From: JAJNPS01 sp031378845
GTDB lineage: Bacteria > Pseudomonadota > Alphaproteobacteria > Rhodobacterales > Rhodobacteraceae
Assembly (NCBI GenBank): GCA_031378845.1
Contig: JANNES010000018.1
Location: 62,001 to 126,000, forward strand
Direction of reading: 5' to 3'
DNA length: 64,000 nucleotides
Part shown: positions 50,544 through 59,415 of the stretch, piece after piece
How the letters are laid out: the number at the start of each line of letters is the position of its first letter
Numbering within the stretch: position 1 is the stretch's first letter
Notes under the pieces: generated by a model
The model's input: the letters and a program-made list of their open reading frames with translations, nothing else
Told to the model about the DNA's origin: nothing
The model's database searches: none
Position numbers and translations under genes: made by a program

Positions 50544-52562
50544 TCAGACCAGATCACGCGCGATCCTTTCATCCCAGTGCCGCGCGAAAACCTGCGCGCC
50601 GTTTTCGGTGATCGTCAGATCGGTCTTTACGCGGAAATGCGTGGCATCGCAGGTCAGCGTGCCGGTGGAGCGGTGGCCAACCGTGGTATCATTGCGCTTG
50701 ATTTCAACGCTGTAGCCGCATTCCGACGTGGCCGTCAGCGGATCGCCATCGGTGATGTGAAACCGCGCATAGCCGGAACTGGTGACGGTTTGGCCGATGT
50801 CGGGCATCTCGGTCGCATAGGTCCAGCGCGGGAAATTCACCGACATCCTGCCGCTGAGCAGGTCGCGCTGAACGGTACGCCGCGACGGGTCCGGGACGGG
50901 GTGTTGGATCTCGGGCGTGGCCGGGCCGGACGTGGGCGGATCAAAGGCGCGCAACGTGGCATCGGCGGGGTTTTCCGGGCGCACCGGCAGATCGAACCAT
51001 GTCTCGCCGGTGTGAACCGACAGCGTGGCAAGGTCTGGCGAGGGCCAGCAGATCGGCCAATAGGTGGTCGACAGCGACACCGCGATGCGGTGCCCGGCAG
51101 GGAACGCATGCGCGATGTCGTCAAGGTCGACCACGCAATCATAAACGCGGCCCGGCTCCAGCGGCGCGGGGTGTTCGTGGCTGTCGCGGTGCGTCAGGTT
51201 CAGGCAGCCCACCGTCACCCGGGTCGACCGCCCGTCCGGCATCACATCGTTCAGCCGCACCGCCACCAGCGCCAGTGGCTTGTCCACGCTGAACCGCAGG
51301 TGCAGTTGCGGCGCGCCAAGGATTTCGGTGCGCGCGGGCAGGGGCTTGGTCACAAACACCAGCGATCCGCCGTCATCCTCGCGCTGGTCGGTGGCCCAGT
51401 CGGCATCGTCGCCGTAGCGCCCGACCTCACCCGCCGCGATCCCGACCCAAAGGGGCGAGCAGATCGGGGCTTGGGTCATGGGCGTCGCGGTTTCCGCCAG
51501 CACGCCACCTGCATTCAGATGCAGCTTGCGGTGCCGGATGCGCGGCGATGGCCAGCTGGTCTCGCCGACCCAACGCCCGGGGCGGTCGCGGTAGCAGGTG
51601 GCGGGCGGCAGGCTTTCCTGCATCCAGACGCGCAGCATCGGCTCGTCCATGATGCCGGTGGCAAGCCCCTTCACCCAGTGATCGCACCAGCGCCGCACCT
51701 CTTGCAGCCAGCCGATGGCCGGTTCCACCGTCACGTCATGCGGGAAGGAATGTGCCCAGGGGCCGATCAGGCCCCGGCAGGGCACCGACAGACCGGCTAG
51801 CAGGCGCGGCACGCTTTCGGAATAGTTGTCGGCCCAGCCTGACACCGCATAGACCGGGATGTCGATGGCCGCGAAATCCTCGCAGACCGAACCTTGTTTC
51901 CAGAACTCATCGCGGCGCTGGTGTTGCAGCCAATCCAATATCCATGGCCGGTTGTGCTGCATCCGCGCGCGCCACATCGCGCGCCAGTCCGGCCCGACGA
52001 TCTCGGGGTCCGGCGGCAGATCGTTCATCGCCAGCATCGTCGCCGACCAGTCGAAATTGTCCTTGGACAGACAGCCGCCGACCCAATGGATGTCGGTGGC
52101 ATAGCGGTCATCGGTGGAGCCCACCGTGATGATGGTTTTCAGCGCCGGGGGACGGCGCGCGGCGATTTGCAATCCGTTGAAGCCGCCCCAGGATATGCCG
52201 TACATCGCAACCTGTCCGTCGCACCAGTCCTGCGCCGCGATCCACGCGATGGCATTGCAGCCATCTTGCTGTTCCTGAGAGGTATATTCGCCGTCGATCA
52301 GCCCCTCGCTATCGCCGGTGCCGCGAATATCCAGCCGGATACAGGCATAGCCGTGCCCCGCCAGATAGCTGTGCATCATGTTGTCGCGGGCGCGTGAGCC
52401 TTCACGCTTGCGGTAGGGCAGGTATTCCAGGATCGCGGGTACCGCCCCCGCGCCGACAGGACGCCAGAGCTTGGCTGCAAGGCGGGTGCCGTCGGGCAAC
52501 GGCACAAAGATGCTTTCGATGGTCTCGACCGGAAAGGGCCAGTTTTGGGAAAGTATGTCCAT
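50544..52562 (-). CDS. CocE/NonD-family serine hydrolase (X-Pro dipeptidyl-peptidase-like)
   Basis: A 672-residue alpha/beta hydrolase with a C-terminal jelly-roll domain, as in cocaine esterase, glutaryl acylase and PepX. The nucleophile elbow is MYGISWGGFNG (Ser about 145). The acid Asp lies in SGWADNYSES and the catalytic His in GPWAHSFPH. The C-terminal PepX_C part starts near residue 330 and has the LRFSVDKPLALVAVRL strand. It should cleave an amide or ester of the imported compound in the cytoplasm, because no signal peptide is visible. Confidence 0.87.
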   Translation of the reverse strand: MDILSQNWPFPVETIESIFVPLPDGTRLAAKLWRPVGAGAVPAILEYLPYRKREGSRARDNMMHSYLAGHGYACIRLDIRGTGDSEGLIDGEYTSQEQQDGCNAIAWIAAQDWCDGQVAMYGISWGGFNGLQIAARRPPALKTIITVGSTDDRYATDIHWVGGCLSKDNFDWSATMLAMNDLPPDPEIVGPDWRAMWRARMQHNRPWILDWLQHQRRDEFWKQGSVCEDFAAIDIPVYAVSGWADNYSESVPRLLAGLSVPCRGLIGPWAHSFPHDVTVEPAIGWLQEVRRWCDHWVKGLATGIMDEPMLRVWMQESLPPATCYRDRPGRWVGETSWPSPRIRHRKLHLNAGGVLAETATPMTQAPICSPLWVGIAAGEVGRYGDDADWATDQREDDGGSLVFVTKPLPARTEILGAPQLHLRFSVDKPLALVAVRLNDVMPDGRSTRVTVGCLNLTHRDSHEHPAPLEPGRVYDCVVDLDDIAHAFPAGHRIAVSLSTTYWPICWPSPDLATLSVHTGETWFDLPVRPENPADATLRAFDPPTSGPATPEIQHPVPDPSRRTVQRDLLSGRMSVNFPRWTYATEMPDIGQTVTSSGYARFHITDGDPLTATSECGYSVEIKRNDTTVGHRSTGTLTCDATHFRVKTDLTITENGAQVFARHWDERIARDLV

Positions 52563-52631
52563 CCGCAGGCCCCCTCTCTTGAACGACCATGCAACTGCGT
52601 ATTCTGTGCGTCAACACCAATCACAATCGAC

Positions 52632-53264
52632 CTAACCGATGGGTCCCAAATGCGGCTCGAGGAAAGCAAGACAGAGCGCGCGCGCGACGCTGGCGGGCAT
52701 CACGTCCGGATCTATGCAATGCTGCAATCCCAGACCGTCAACCAAGCAGATCAGCGCCTTGGCGACATTCCGGGCGTGCACCTGACGTGATCGTTGCGCC
52801 GCAAGGTCGGCGATGGCATCGCTGACAGCACCAAGATAGGCCGCGTAAAGCCGCCGGTGTTCGGCCCCAAGTTCAACATTGACCGAAATCTGCCCCCATA
52901 GGGCGATCCAGACGTTCAACGACTGCCGGTTGAACACCTTGGGATCGACATAGCTGTCGACCAACCCGGCAATCCGCGCCTCTGCCGTGGCAAAGCTGGC
53001 CGGGTCCGGCGTCGACTCGCGGTAAACCGCTGCATAGACTGCCGCCAACAGCCCGTTGATCGACCCGAAATGATGCGCGATCAGGCCACGCGAAATACCC
53101 GCCTCGGCGCAGATCTTGTCGACGGTAAAGTCCTGAATACCGCCGCGCGCGATGCAGGCCCGGGCGGCCTCGATCAGATCGGCGCGGCGCTCCTCGCTGG
53201 TCAGGCGGGCATATTTCGGTTTACCGGGCGCGCCCGCAGATCGGATCGGTTTCAGCGCGCCCAT
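52632..53264 (-). CDS. TetR-family regulator (BetI-like)
   Basis: A 210-residue protein with the TetR DNA-binding domain at about residues 20-65 (RRADLIEAARACIARGG...ICAEAGISRGLIAHHFGSINGLL). The C-terminal domain has the LNVWIALWGQISVN block shared with BetI and with the regulator at 28563. ATG 53264 is preferred; the frame continues to 53300. It lies directly upstream of the CocE and importer genes on the same strand, which suggests that it controls that set. Confidence 0.85.
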   Translation of the reverse strand: MGALKPIRSAGAPGKPKYARLTSEERRADLIEAARACIARGGIQDFTVDKICAEAGISRGLIAHHFGSINGLLAAVYAAVYRESTPDPASFATAEARIAGLVDSYVDPKVFNRQSLNVWIALWGQISVNVELGAEHRRLYAAYLGAVSDAIADLAAQRSRQVHARNVAKALICLVDGLGLQHCIDPDVMPASVARALCLAFLEPHLGPIG

Positions 53265-53351
53265 TTCGGCCCCAGTTCCACAGCCCTGCGGCCAAACCAA
53301 AGTCTTTCCCCGAAGGGACCAAGTTGACGGCAGGTTGTAGCTTGGCGGGTA

Positions 53352-54002
53352 TCAGCCGCCAAAGATCGTCGTGTCATAGGTCACCGACAATCCGAAATAG
53401 CTATCGACATATTCCGAACCATCATAGTAGCGCGCGTCGATCCCGACCTCGTCGTTCAATGAATAGGTTGCGCCGATATCCCATTCGGATTCGTTGCCGG
53501 CACCTGCGACTTCATAAACGCCGTAGTTGATCGACGCCTGGATTGCGTCGGTAAAATAATAGCTGGCACCAACATAGGCACTGCTCGTGCTGTCATCGGG
53601 CACGTGATAGATGTCCAGCGTGACCTCTGCCTTGTCGCCGAGGGTCTGGCCCAAGGACAGCAAGATCTCGCCACAGCAGCTGCCACCGTCATTGGGATAG
53701 TTATACTGCGTGTAGCTCACGTCATAGGTAAAGCCGCCGTCAGTCGTTTTGCGGTAGCCCAAATAGGCATAGAGTTCATTGGCGACACTGTCGTTGGCAA
53801 CTTTGCCATTAAAGCCGACGTAGACAGGACCGAACTCGGCTTCGATATAGGCGGAGATGGTGCTGGTGTCGTCGCTGCCCGATCCGTCGGGCGAAAACAG
53901 GATTTCAATCTCGCCGCCGCCATAAACGACGACGTCCTGCGCAAAAAGCGGTGTCACTCCGAGCAGCAGCACGCCGATCGTGGTTGTCGCGGTCTTGAGC
54001 AT
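53352..54002 (-). CDS. TorF-like putative outer-membrane beta-barrel protein
   Basis: A 216-residue secreted protein with a signal peptide (cleavage near residue 21 after LFA). The mature chain is rich in Tyr, Gly, Asp and alternating hydrophobic residues, as in small porin-like barrels. Blocks such as VYVGFNGKVAND, LYAYLGYRKT, YVGASYYFTD and ARYYDGSEYVDSYFGLS are typical of the TorF/gcw_chp family, and the chain ends close to an aromatic strand. It contains one Cys pair (SCCGE). It may let the compounds taken up by this region cross the outer membrane, but the evidence is positional only. Confidence 0.75.
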   Translation of the reverse strand: MLKTATTTIGVLLLGVTPLFAQDVVVYGGGEIEILFSPDGSGSDDTSTISAYIEAEFGPVYVGFNGKVANDSVANELYAYLGYRKTTDGGFTYDVSYTQYNYPNDGGSCCGEILLSLGQTLGDKAEVTLDIYHVPDDSTSSAYVGASYYFTDAIQASINYGVYEVAGAGNESEWDIGATYSLNDEVGIDARYYDGSEYVDSYFGLSVTYDTTIFGG

Positions 54003-54080
54003 TTGGTGTCCTTTCCCGTGGTGTTTGTTGGTCTTGTCGTGTCCGCCTGCAGGCCCTCGGTCGACAGCGCAGCCTGTATC

Positions 54081-55607
54081 TCAGTTCATTGGTGCTCCCC
54101 CCTCTTCTTTGCGCTTGGCAACATAGGCGTCAAGCGCATCGACCACGCCGGGGTCAATTGCAGGGTCTTGATGTTGCTTGAGAACCTCTTTCCACACCAT
54201 ATTGGCGCGCGAACGGGCATCTATGCCGCCCTTGTCCAGCCAGTTCGGGTAATTGTCCCAGTTTGACAAAAGTGGCGTGTGAAAGGCTGTCTCGTAGCGG
54301 CCCATCGTATGGGCGGTGCCAAAGAAATGCCCGCCCGGCCCGGCCTCGCGGATGGCGTCCAGCGCCAGCGAAGCCGGGTCCGTCGCGATGGGAGTGAAAT
54401 AGGCGTCCATCATCTGCAGCATCTCGGCATCGAGGATCAGCTTTTCGAAACTGGCGGTCAGCCCGCCATGCATCCAGCCAGCCGCATGTTCCAGAAGATG
54501 CGCGCCGCCCATCAGCGCGCCCCAGAGCGCCATCTGCGATTCGTAGGCGGCTTGCGCGTCCACCTCGTTCGCCGCCGTGACGTTCGAGGTGCGAAACGGC
54601 ACCAAGATATGGCGCGCCAGTTGCCCCGAGGCCTGCGCCGCCTTGGTGTATTCCGGCGTGCCGAACGCAGGCGCGCCCGACCGCATGTCGACGTTCGAGG
54701 TGAAGCCGCCATAAAGCACGGGTGCACCGGGGCGCACGATCTGCGTCAGGGCAATCACCGCCATCGCCTCGGCATGCTGTTGCACCAGCGCGCCCGCCAG
54801 CGTCACCGGGGCCATCGCGCCCGCAAGGGTGAACGGCGTGATCGCCAAGGCCTGACCATGTTCGGCCATGCAGATCAGCCCCTCGGCCATCGGGATATCC
54901 AGTTGCAGCGGCGAGTTGGTGTTGATGATGCCCAACAGGGCAGGGCGCGATTTCAACCCCTCGGGCGTCGTCCCCAAGGCAATCGCGGCCATTTCGATCC
55001 CGTCCATGGTGCGGGCATGGCCAAGGGTCTGGGTCTGCCAGTTCTTGTCCAGAAGCGTGATCTGCGCGCGGTAGATGTCCAGATGCCGAGTGTTGGCCGG
55101 CAGATCCAACGGCTCGAACGGGCCGCCGCCTTCCTGATGCATCACGTTCAGCGCCTGGATCAGCCGCAGGTAATCGCACATTTCGGCGTAGCTGCCGTCG
55201 CGGCGGCCCTTGTCGTTGCACATGACGTAAGCCGGACCGCCAACCGAGGCATAGACGCAAACCTTGCCGCCGACGGTCAGGTCATGCGCGGGGTTGCGCG
55301 CCGCAAGGGGGAAAGTCTGCGGCACGGTGGCCAGCCGTTCGGTCAGAAGGCCCGGCTCAAAGTGCACCATGTCGCCCGCAACTGTCGCCCCGGCCCCGGC
55401 ATACAACGCGCGCGCGCGCAGGTCGAGCACGCGCATCCCGATTTCGGCCAGCACGGTCAGTGCCGCCTCGTGGATGGCGGCGACCTGATCGGCACTGAGC
55501 ACTTCGATGGGCGCGTAAGGGCGGGGGCGCTGGCCAAAGGGCGCTTGCGCCACGCCGACGCCGCGCTGCCCGCGCGGGTTCGGGCGACGGCGGGCCTCGC
55601 CGATCAC
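54081..55607 (-). CDS. MttB-family methyltransferase without pyrrolysine
   Basis: A 508-residue protein of the trimethylamine:corrinoid methyltransferase superfamily. Family blocks are visible, such as VCVYASVGGPAYVMCNDKGRR, GIINTNSPLQLD, APVLYGGFTSNVDMRSG and GAHLLEHAAGWMHGGL. The frame is free of in-frame TAG, so the pyrrolysine of true MttB is replaced by an ordinary residue, as in MtgB-type glycine-betaine methyltransferases. Such enzymes pass a methyl group to a corrinoid protein. No corrinoid-protein gene is in the window. It overlaps the flavoprotein gene by four bases and is probably co-expressed with it. Confidence 0.83.
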   Translation of the reverse strand: MIGEARRRPNPRGQRGVGVAQAPFGQRPRPYAPIEVLSADQVAAIHEAALTVLAEIGMRVLDLRARALYAGAGATVAGDMVHFEPGLLTERLATVPQTFPLAARNPAHDLTVGGKVCVYASVGGPAYVMCNDKGRRDGSYAEMCDYLRLIQALNVMHQEGGGPFEPLDLPANTRHLDIYRAQITLLDKNWQTQTLGHARTMDGIEMAAIALGTTPEGLKSRPALLGIINTNSPLQLDIPMAEGLICMAEHGQALAITPFTLAGAMAPVTLAGALVQQHAEAMAVIALTQIVRPGAPVLYGGFTSNVDMRSGAPAFGTPEYTKAAQASGQLARHILVPFRTSNVTAANEVDAQAAYESQMALWGALMGGAHLLEHAAGWMHGGLTASFEKLILDAEMLQMMDAYFTPIATDPASLALDAIREAGPGGHFFGTAHTMGRYETAFHTPLLSNWDNYPNWLDKGGIDARSRANMVWKEVLKQHQDPAIDPGVVDALDAYVAKRKEEGGAPMN

Positions 55608-57700
55608 TCGGCGGCCTCGGCGCGCCTCGACAAGGCAAAGTCTCGCGGTGCAAAGGGCGCATCGCGCCCCACATAGATGGCGGCCCGTGACAAGCCCAGT
55701 TCCCGCGCCGTCTTGTGCCCCTGATAGACGGCATGGACGATGGCGCCGGGCGCATTGGCATCGCCGGTCAGCGCCAGCGACCGGATGCCCGCACCCGCAA
55801 GGTCCGACGCTTCCAGTGCGGCATGCAGGGCCGACCCGCCCGCGCGCAGCCCCACGATCACCAAGGACCGCGCCGCGATTTCGCGCGGCTCGCCGCTGAA
55901 AATCTGCGCAAGCCGGACGGTCGCGCCGTCAAAGCCGGTGACGATCTCCAGCGTGCGATAGGCGATCCCGGCCTTATGAAACGCCTGATGCACCAAAGGC
56001 TGTTCGTTGGTCATGAAGCCCCAGGCCTGCGCCGCGCCCGCCGTGGTGATGTAGGTTGTCGCCAACCCGCGCGCAGCGAGGTCTTCGGCAATCGCCGAGC
56101 CGAGATAGTAGTTGTCAAAGTCAAACACCGCGACCGGGCCTTCGATCACCGTGCCCGCCGCGATGTCAGCGGGCGTGTAGATCCGGGGGCCGACGATCGC
56201 TTCGGTTGGCAACTCGTTGGCACCACACAGATTTGCCATCCAGCGCGCGCCAGTGGCGATCACCACGTGATCCGCGCCGAACGCCAGCACGTCATCGGGG
56301 CTCATCTCGCTTTGGGCATGCAGGGACACGTTGGCCATCTGGCGCAGCCGCCCCAGCCGGTAATCCGCCACCCGGAACCATTGCCGCAGCCCCGGCAGAC
56401 TGGTTTCCCACACGAGCCGCCCGCCAAACTCCGCCGCCTTTTCGGCGACCGCCACGTCATAGCCCCGCCGCGCCAGCGTCAGTGCCGCCTCCAGCCCGGC
56501 CGGACCGGACCCCACCACCAGCACCTGCCCCTTGCTGTCGCGGGTGACAATCTCGGGGTGCCAGCCGCGCCGCCATTCCTCGCCCGCCGTCGGGTTCTGC
56601 GTGCAGCGCACCCAGACCCCGTCATGCCACGAGGAAATGCAGATGTTGCAGCCGATGCATTCGCGGATCTCGTCCTCGCGGCCCTGATTGATCTTGGCGG
56701 GCAGGAACGGATCGGCGATCGACGGGCGCGCGCCGCCGATCAGGTCCAGGACGCCGCGCTTGATCATCGACACCATGGTGTCGGGCGAGGTAAACCGGCC
56801 CACCCCCACCACCGGCTTGTCGGTGACGGATTTCATGAAATCGACGACCGGCTCGTGGCTGCCTTCGGGGGTATAGCGGCTGGCCGCACAGTCAAAGCTG
56901 GAATAGTCCATCTTCACGTCAAACAGGTCCGGCGCGTCCTTCAGAAGGCCGATCACCTCATGCGCCTCGGACGGCGCCACCTCGGACGGGCGGGCACGCA
57001 TTTCCTGCATCGACACCCGCAACGCCACCGCACAGCGCCCATGCGTCGCCTCGCGCACGGCGTCGATCAACTCTTCGGTCAGCCGCACGCGGTTGCGCAC
57101 CGACCCGCCATAGGCATCGGTGCGGTGATTGTAGTCCGCCAACATGAACTGATAGGGCAGATAGCCCATCCCGGCATAGACATAGAGGATGTCGAACCCG
57201 GCCTGTTCCGCCCTGACCGCCGCCTCGGCATGCCAGCGGATCAGATCGCGGATATCGGCGGCATCCATCACCCGTGGCCGGGCCGAGGACATGAAACCGA
57301 CATGTGTCGCCATCCACGGCACGCCTGACGGCGACAGGGAGGCCACCCGCGTCGTGCGGTTCACCGCCGCCGCCCCACCATGCCACAACTCCACCCCCGC
57401 CAGCGCGCCATGGGCATGCACCGCCTCGGTCATCAGCGCGTGGGAGCGGATGTCGGCGTCATCCCAAAGCGAGGCAAACGGAAACGGGCTGTCATCGGAC
57501 GAGGGGTCCACCGAACAGGCTCCGGTGCAGACCACGCCCCAGCCGCCCTCGGCCTTCATGCCGCGAAACGCCGCGCGCACATGCGGCGCGGCATTGGTCA
57601 TGCCGGACGCGTGCGGCACCTGAAAGAACCGGTTTGGCGCGGTTTTCGGGCCGATGCGCAAGGGTTCGAACAGCACGTCATAGCGCGGGTTGCGGGGCAT
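55604..57700 (-). CDS. Trimethylamine-dehydrogenase-like flavoprotein (old-yellow-enzyme type)
   Basis: A 698-residue multidomain protein. The N-terminal FMN barrel is of the old-yellow-enzyme type (about residues 1-340), beginning YDVLFEPLRIGPKTAPNRF. A 4Fe-4S cluster follows (CIGCNICISSW and a later RCTQNP). The C-terminal half carries two dinucleotide-binding folds, the first VLVVGSGPAGLEAALTLARRG. This plan is shared by trimethylamine, dimethylamine and histamine dehydrogenases and by stachydrine utilisation proteins. The enzyme probably oxidatively demethylates an amine. ATG 57700 with AGGAA upstream is chosen over a longer frame that would swallow the promoter region. Confidence 0.87.
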   Translation of the reverse strand: MPRNPRYDVLFEPLRIGPKTAPNRFFQVPHASGMTNAAPHVRAAFRGMKAEGGWGVVCTGACSVDPSSDDSPFPFASLWDDADIRSHALMTEAVHAHGALAGVELWHGGAAAVNRTTRVASLSPSGVPWMATHVGFMSSARPRVMDAADIRDLIRWHAEAAVRAEQAGFDILYVYAGMGYLPYQFMLADYNHRTDAYGGSVRNRVRLTEELIDAVREATHGRCAVALRVSMQEMRARPSEVAPSEAHEVIGLLKDAPDLFDVKMDYSSFDCAASRYTPEGSHEPVVDFMKSVTDKPVVGVGRFTSPDTMVSMIKRGVLDLIGGARPSIADPFLPAKINQGREDEIRECIGCNICISSWHDGVWVRCTQNPTAGEEWRRGWHPEIVTRDSKGQVLVVGSGPAGLEAALTLARRGYDVAVAEKAAEFGGRLVWETSLPGLRQWFRVADYRLGRLRQMANVSLHAQSEMSPDDVLAFGADHVVIATGARWMANLCGANELPTEAIVGPRIYTPADIAAGTVIEGPVAVFDFDNYYLGSAIAEDLAARGLATTYITTAGAAQAWGFMTNEQPLVHQAFHKAGIAYRTLEIVTGFDGATVRLAQIFSGEPREIAARSLVIVGLRAGGSALHAALEASDLAGAGIRSLALTGDANAPGAIVHAVYQGHKTARELGLSRAAIYVGRDAPFAPRDFALSRRAEAAE

Positions 57701-57715
57701 CTGCGGTTCCTGTTG

Positions 57716-57730
57716 AATTACAGTATAATT
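57716..57730. promoter_or_regulatory. AT-rich palindrome before the flavoprotein gene
   Basis: AATTACAGTATAATT is a 15-base inverted repeat (AATTA...TAATT, interrupted only at the centre) lying 16 bases upstream of the flavoprotein start, in the gap to the plus-strand endonuclease gene. Such AT-rich sites in GC-rich DNA often bind regulators or form the -10 region. It lies outside the chosen gene start. Confidence 0.4.
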
Positions 57731-57846
57731 GCTGGCATCCTTGGCTTTGGTCAAGCCGGTTTTCCGCGCGCAGGATGAAATGTCACATCAGCGTGTCATG
57801 GATGACGCTAGGCCCCGGCCTTGCGGGAATCGAATGGGAGAGAAGG

Positions 57847-59349
57847 ATGTTTAGAACTTTTCTTGTCGTCGCTCTGCTGTCACCTGTCATGGCGCACGGG
57901 CAAGACAGTGTTCGCCTGAAAGTCATGAGTTTCAACATATGGTACGGCGGCGATCAGGTCAGCTTTGATGCTGTGATTGACGCGATCAAACTGGCTGATG
58001 CCGATGTTGTCGGTTTGCAGGAACCCGATGGCAAGACTCTGGTGATCGCGGCTCTTGCGGGCTATCCGTACGCGGATCAGCGCCGCCACATCATTTCAAA
58101 ATACCCGATCTTTGATTCTGCCTTGGGCGAAACGACGCGGGCCGACGCGCCGCCTTATTCGATCGCCGGGCTGGACCCTGATGCCGTGCATGCGTGGATC
58201 GAGGTGGCTCCCGGTCGCGTTGTGGCTGTGGCTAATACCCATTTGACGTCAGATCCTTACGGGCCGGAGCTGGTACGCGATGGCAGCAGCATGGACGAGG
58301 TTCTGACCAATGAGGCCGCAACTCGGATGCTGGAGGCGCAAGCGCTGATCGGCGGGTTGACGCCCCTCGTTGACCAGAATGTGCCGGTGATACTGACCGG
58401 CGATTTCAACGCGCCGTCCTGGCGTGACTGGACGCAAGAAGCGATGGCGCTGCACCCTTACGCGACAACGCCCGTCGAATGGCCAGTCAGCAAGGGCATG
58501 GAGACTGCGGGCTTTGTCGACAGTTTTCGCGCCGTTCACCCGGACCCTCTGGCGATGCCGGGGGTGACATGGACGGCGGGACGACCCTTTCCCCATATCC
58601 CCGAAGGCGAGACGTTGGATCGTATCGACTATGTCTGGATTGCCAACGGCAAACCGGTTGACGTGGTCGTGATGGGTGAGGCCGGAAATCCGCAGAACGG
58701 CATGTCGGTAACGCCCTGGCCGTCGGATCACCGGGCGGTTGTTGCGACGCTGGATGTCGTGCCAATCGCGGCCCCGGCGCTGATCGCGGTCGAGCCGCGC
58801 CCGGTTCGTATGGGTGACAGCTTTGTGCTGAGGGTCGCATCGCCCGGTGGTGCCACCTATTCCGCAATGGTGATGCCGCGCGGTGCCACATCCGGCGCGC
58901 TGACCGGGATCGCCGATGTCGACCCCGCTGACCGCCCGACCGTCCGGTTGTCCACCATCGGTCTGTCACCGGGCGACTATGACGCGGTGATGCTTGATGC
59001 TGCGGGGGGCGAACGCGCCCGTACCCGGTTTTCTGTGGTGCCCGAGGACGGAAAGGCCATGCTGGAAGTGACGGCTGGGACGATCACGTCCGGCGATGAT
59101 ATCGCGCTAAAGTTCAGCGGTGCGCCGGGGTTCAAGCTTGATTGGGTCGGCATCTACCGCAAGGGCGAGCCGTCGGTTTATGGCTATATCGGCTTTGCCT
59201 ATACCGGAGCACGGATCAACGGCACGCTGAGCTTTCCGGTGACCGCGCTTTATGAAGAAATGATCCCCGGTGACTATGAGGCGCGGCTGATGTTTGATGA
59301 CCATTACCAGACGATGGCCGTGGCAACGTTCAAGGTGGTGGCACCCTGA
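57847..59349 (+). CDS. Secreted endonuclease/exonuclease/phosphatase-fold protein
   Basis: A 500-residue protein with a signal peptide (cleavage near residue 19, MAHGQ). The EEP domain has KVMSFNIWYGG, the VVGLQEPDG metal-binding Glu, TGDFNAPS (Asp and Asn) and PSDHRAVVATLD near residue 300. The last 190 residues form about two beta-sandwich modules of unknown role (each with strands ending FVLRVASPGG and LKFSGAPGF). It probably hydrolyses a phosphodiester, perhaps a phospholipid or extracellular DNA, in the periplasm. GAGAGAAGG before ATG 57847 is the ribosome-binding site. Confidence 0.82.
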   Translation: MFRTFLVVALLSPVMAHGQDSVRLKVMSFNIWYGGDQVSFDAVIDAIKLADADVVGLQEPDGKTLVIAALAGYPYADQRRHIISKYPIFDSALGETTRADAPPYSIAGLDPDAVHAWIEVAPGRVVAVANTHLTSDPYGPELVRDGSSMDEVLTNEAATRMLEAQALIGGLTPLVDQNVPVILTGDFNAPSWRDWTQEAMALHPYATTPVEWPVSKGMETAGFVDSFRAVHPDPLAMPGVTWTAGRPFPHIPEGETLDRIDYVWIANGKPVDVVVMGEAGNPQNGMSVTPWPSDHRAVVATLDVVPIAAPALIAVEPRPVRMGDSFVLRVASPGGATYSAMVMPRGATSGALTGIADVDPADRPTVRLSTIGLSPGDYDAVMLDAAGGERARTRFSVVPEDGKAMLEVTAGTITSGDDIALKFSGAPGFKLDWVGIYRKGEPSVYGYIGFAYTGARINGTLSFPVTALYEEMIPGDYEARLMFDDHYQTMAVATFKVVAP

Positions 59350-59415
59350 ACGGGAGGCTTCTGGTGGCGAGAAATGCTGTGGTGTTGCGGCCAAAGGAAC
59401 GTTGTTTAACGCCGA

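Noticed and set aside
54081..55607. Possible pyrrolysine (TAG read-through) in the MttB-family gene
   Set aside because: The frame is continuous without an internal TAG, so no pyrrolysine needs to be assumed.
55715..57328. 537-codon plus-strand open frame
   Set aside because: It is antisense to the trimethylamine-dehydrogenase-like gene, with no domain pattern and a His/Arg-rich composition.
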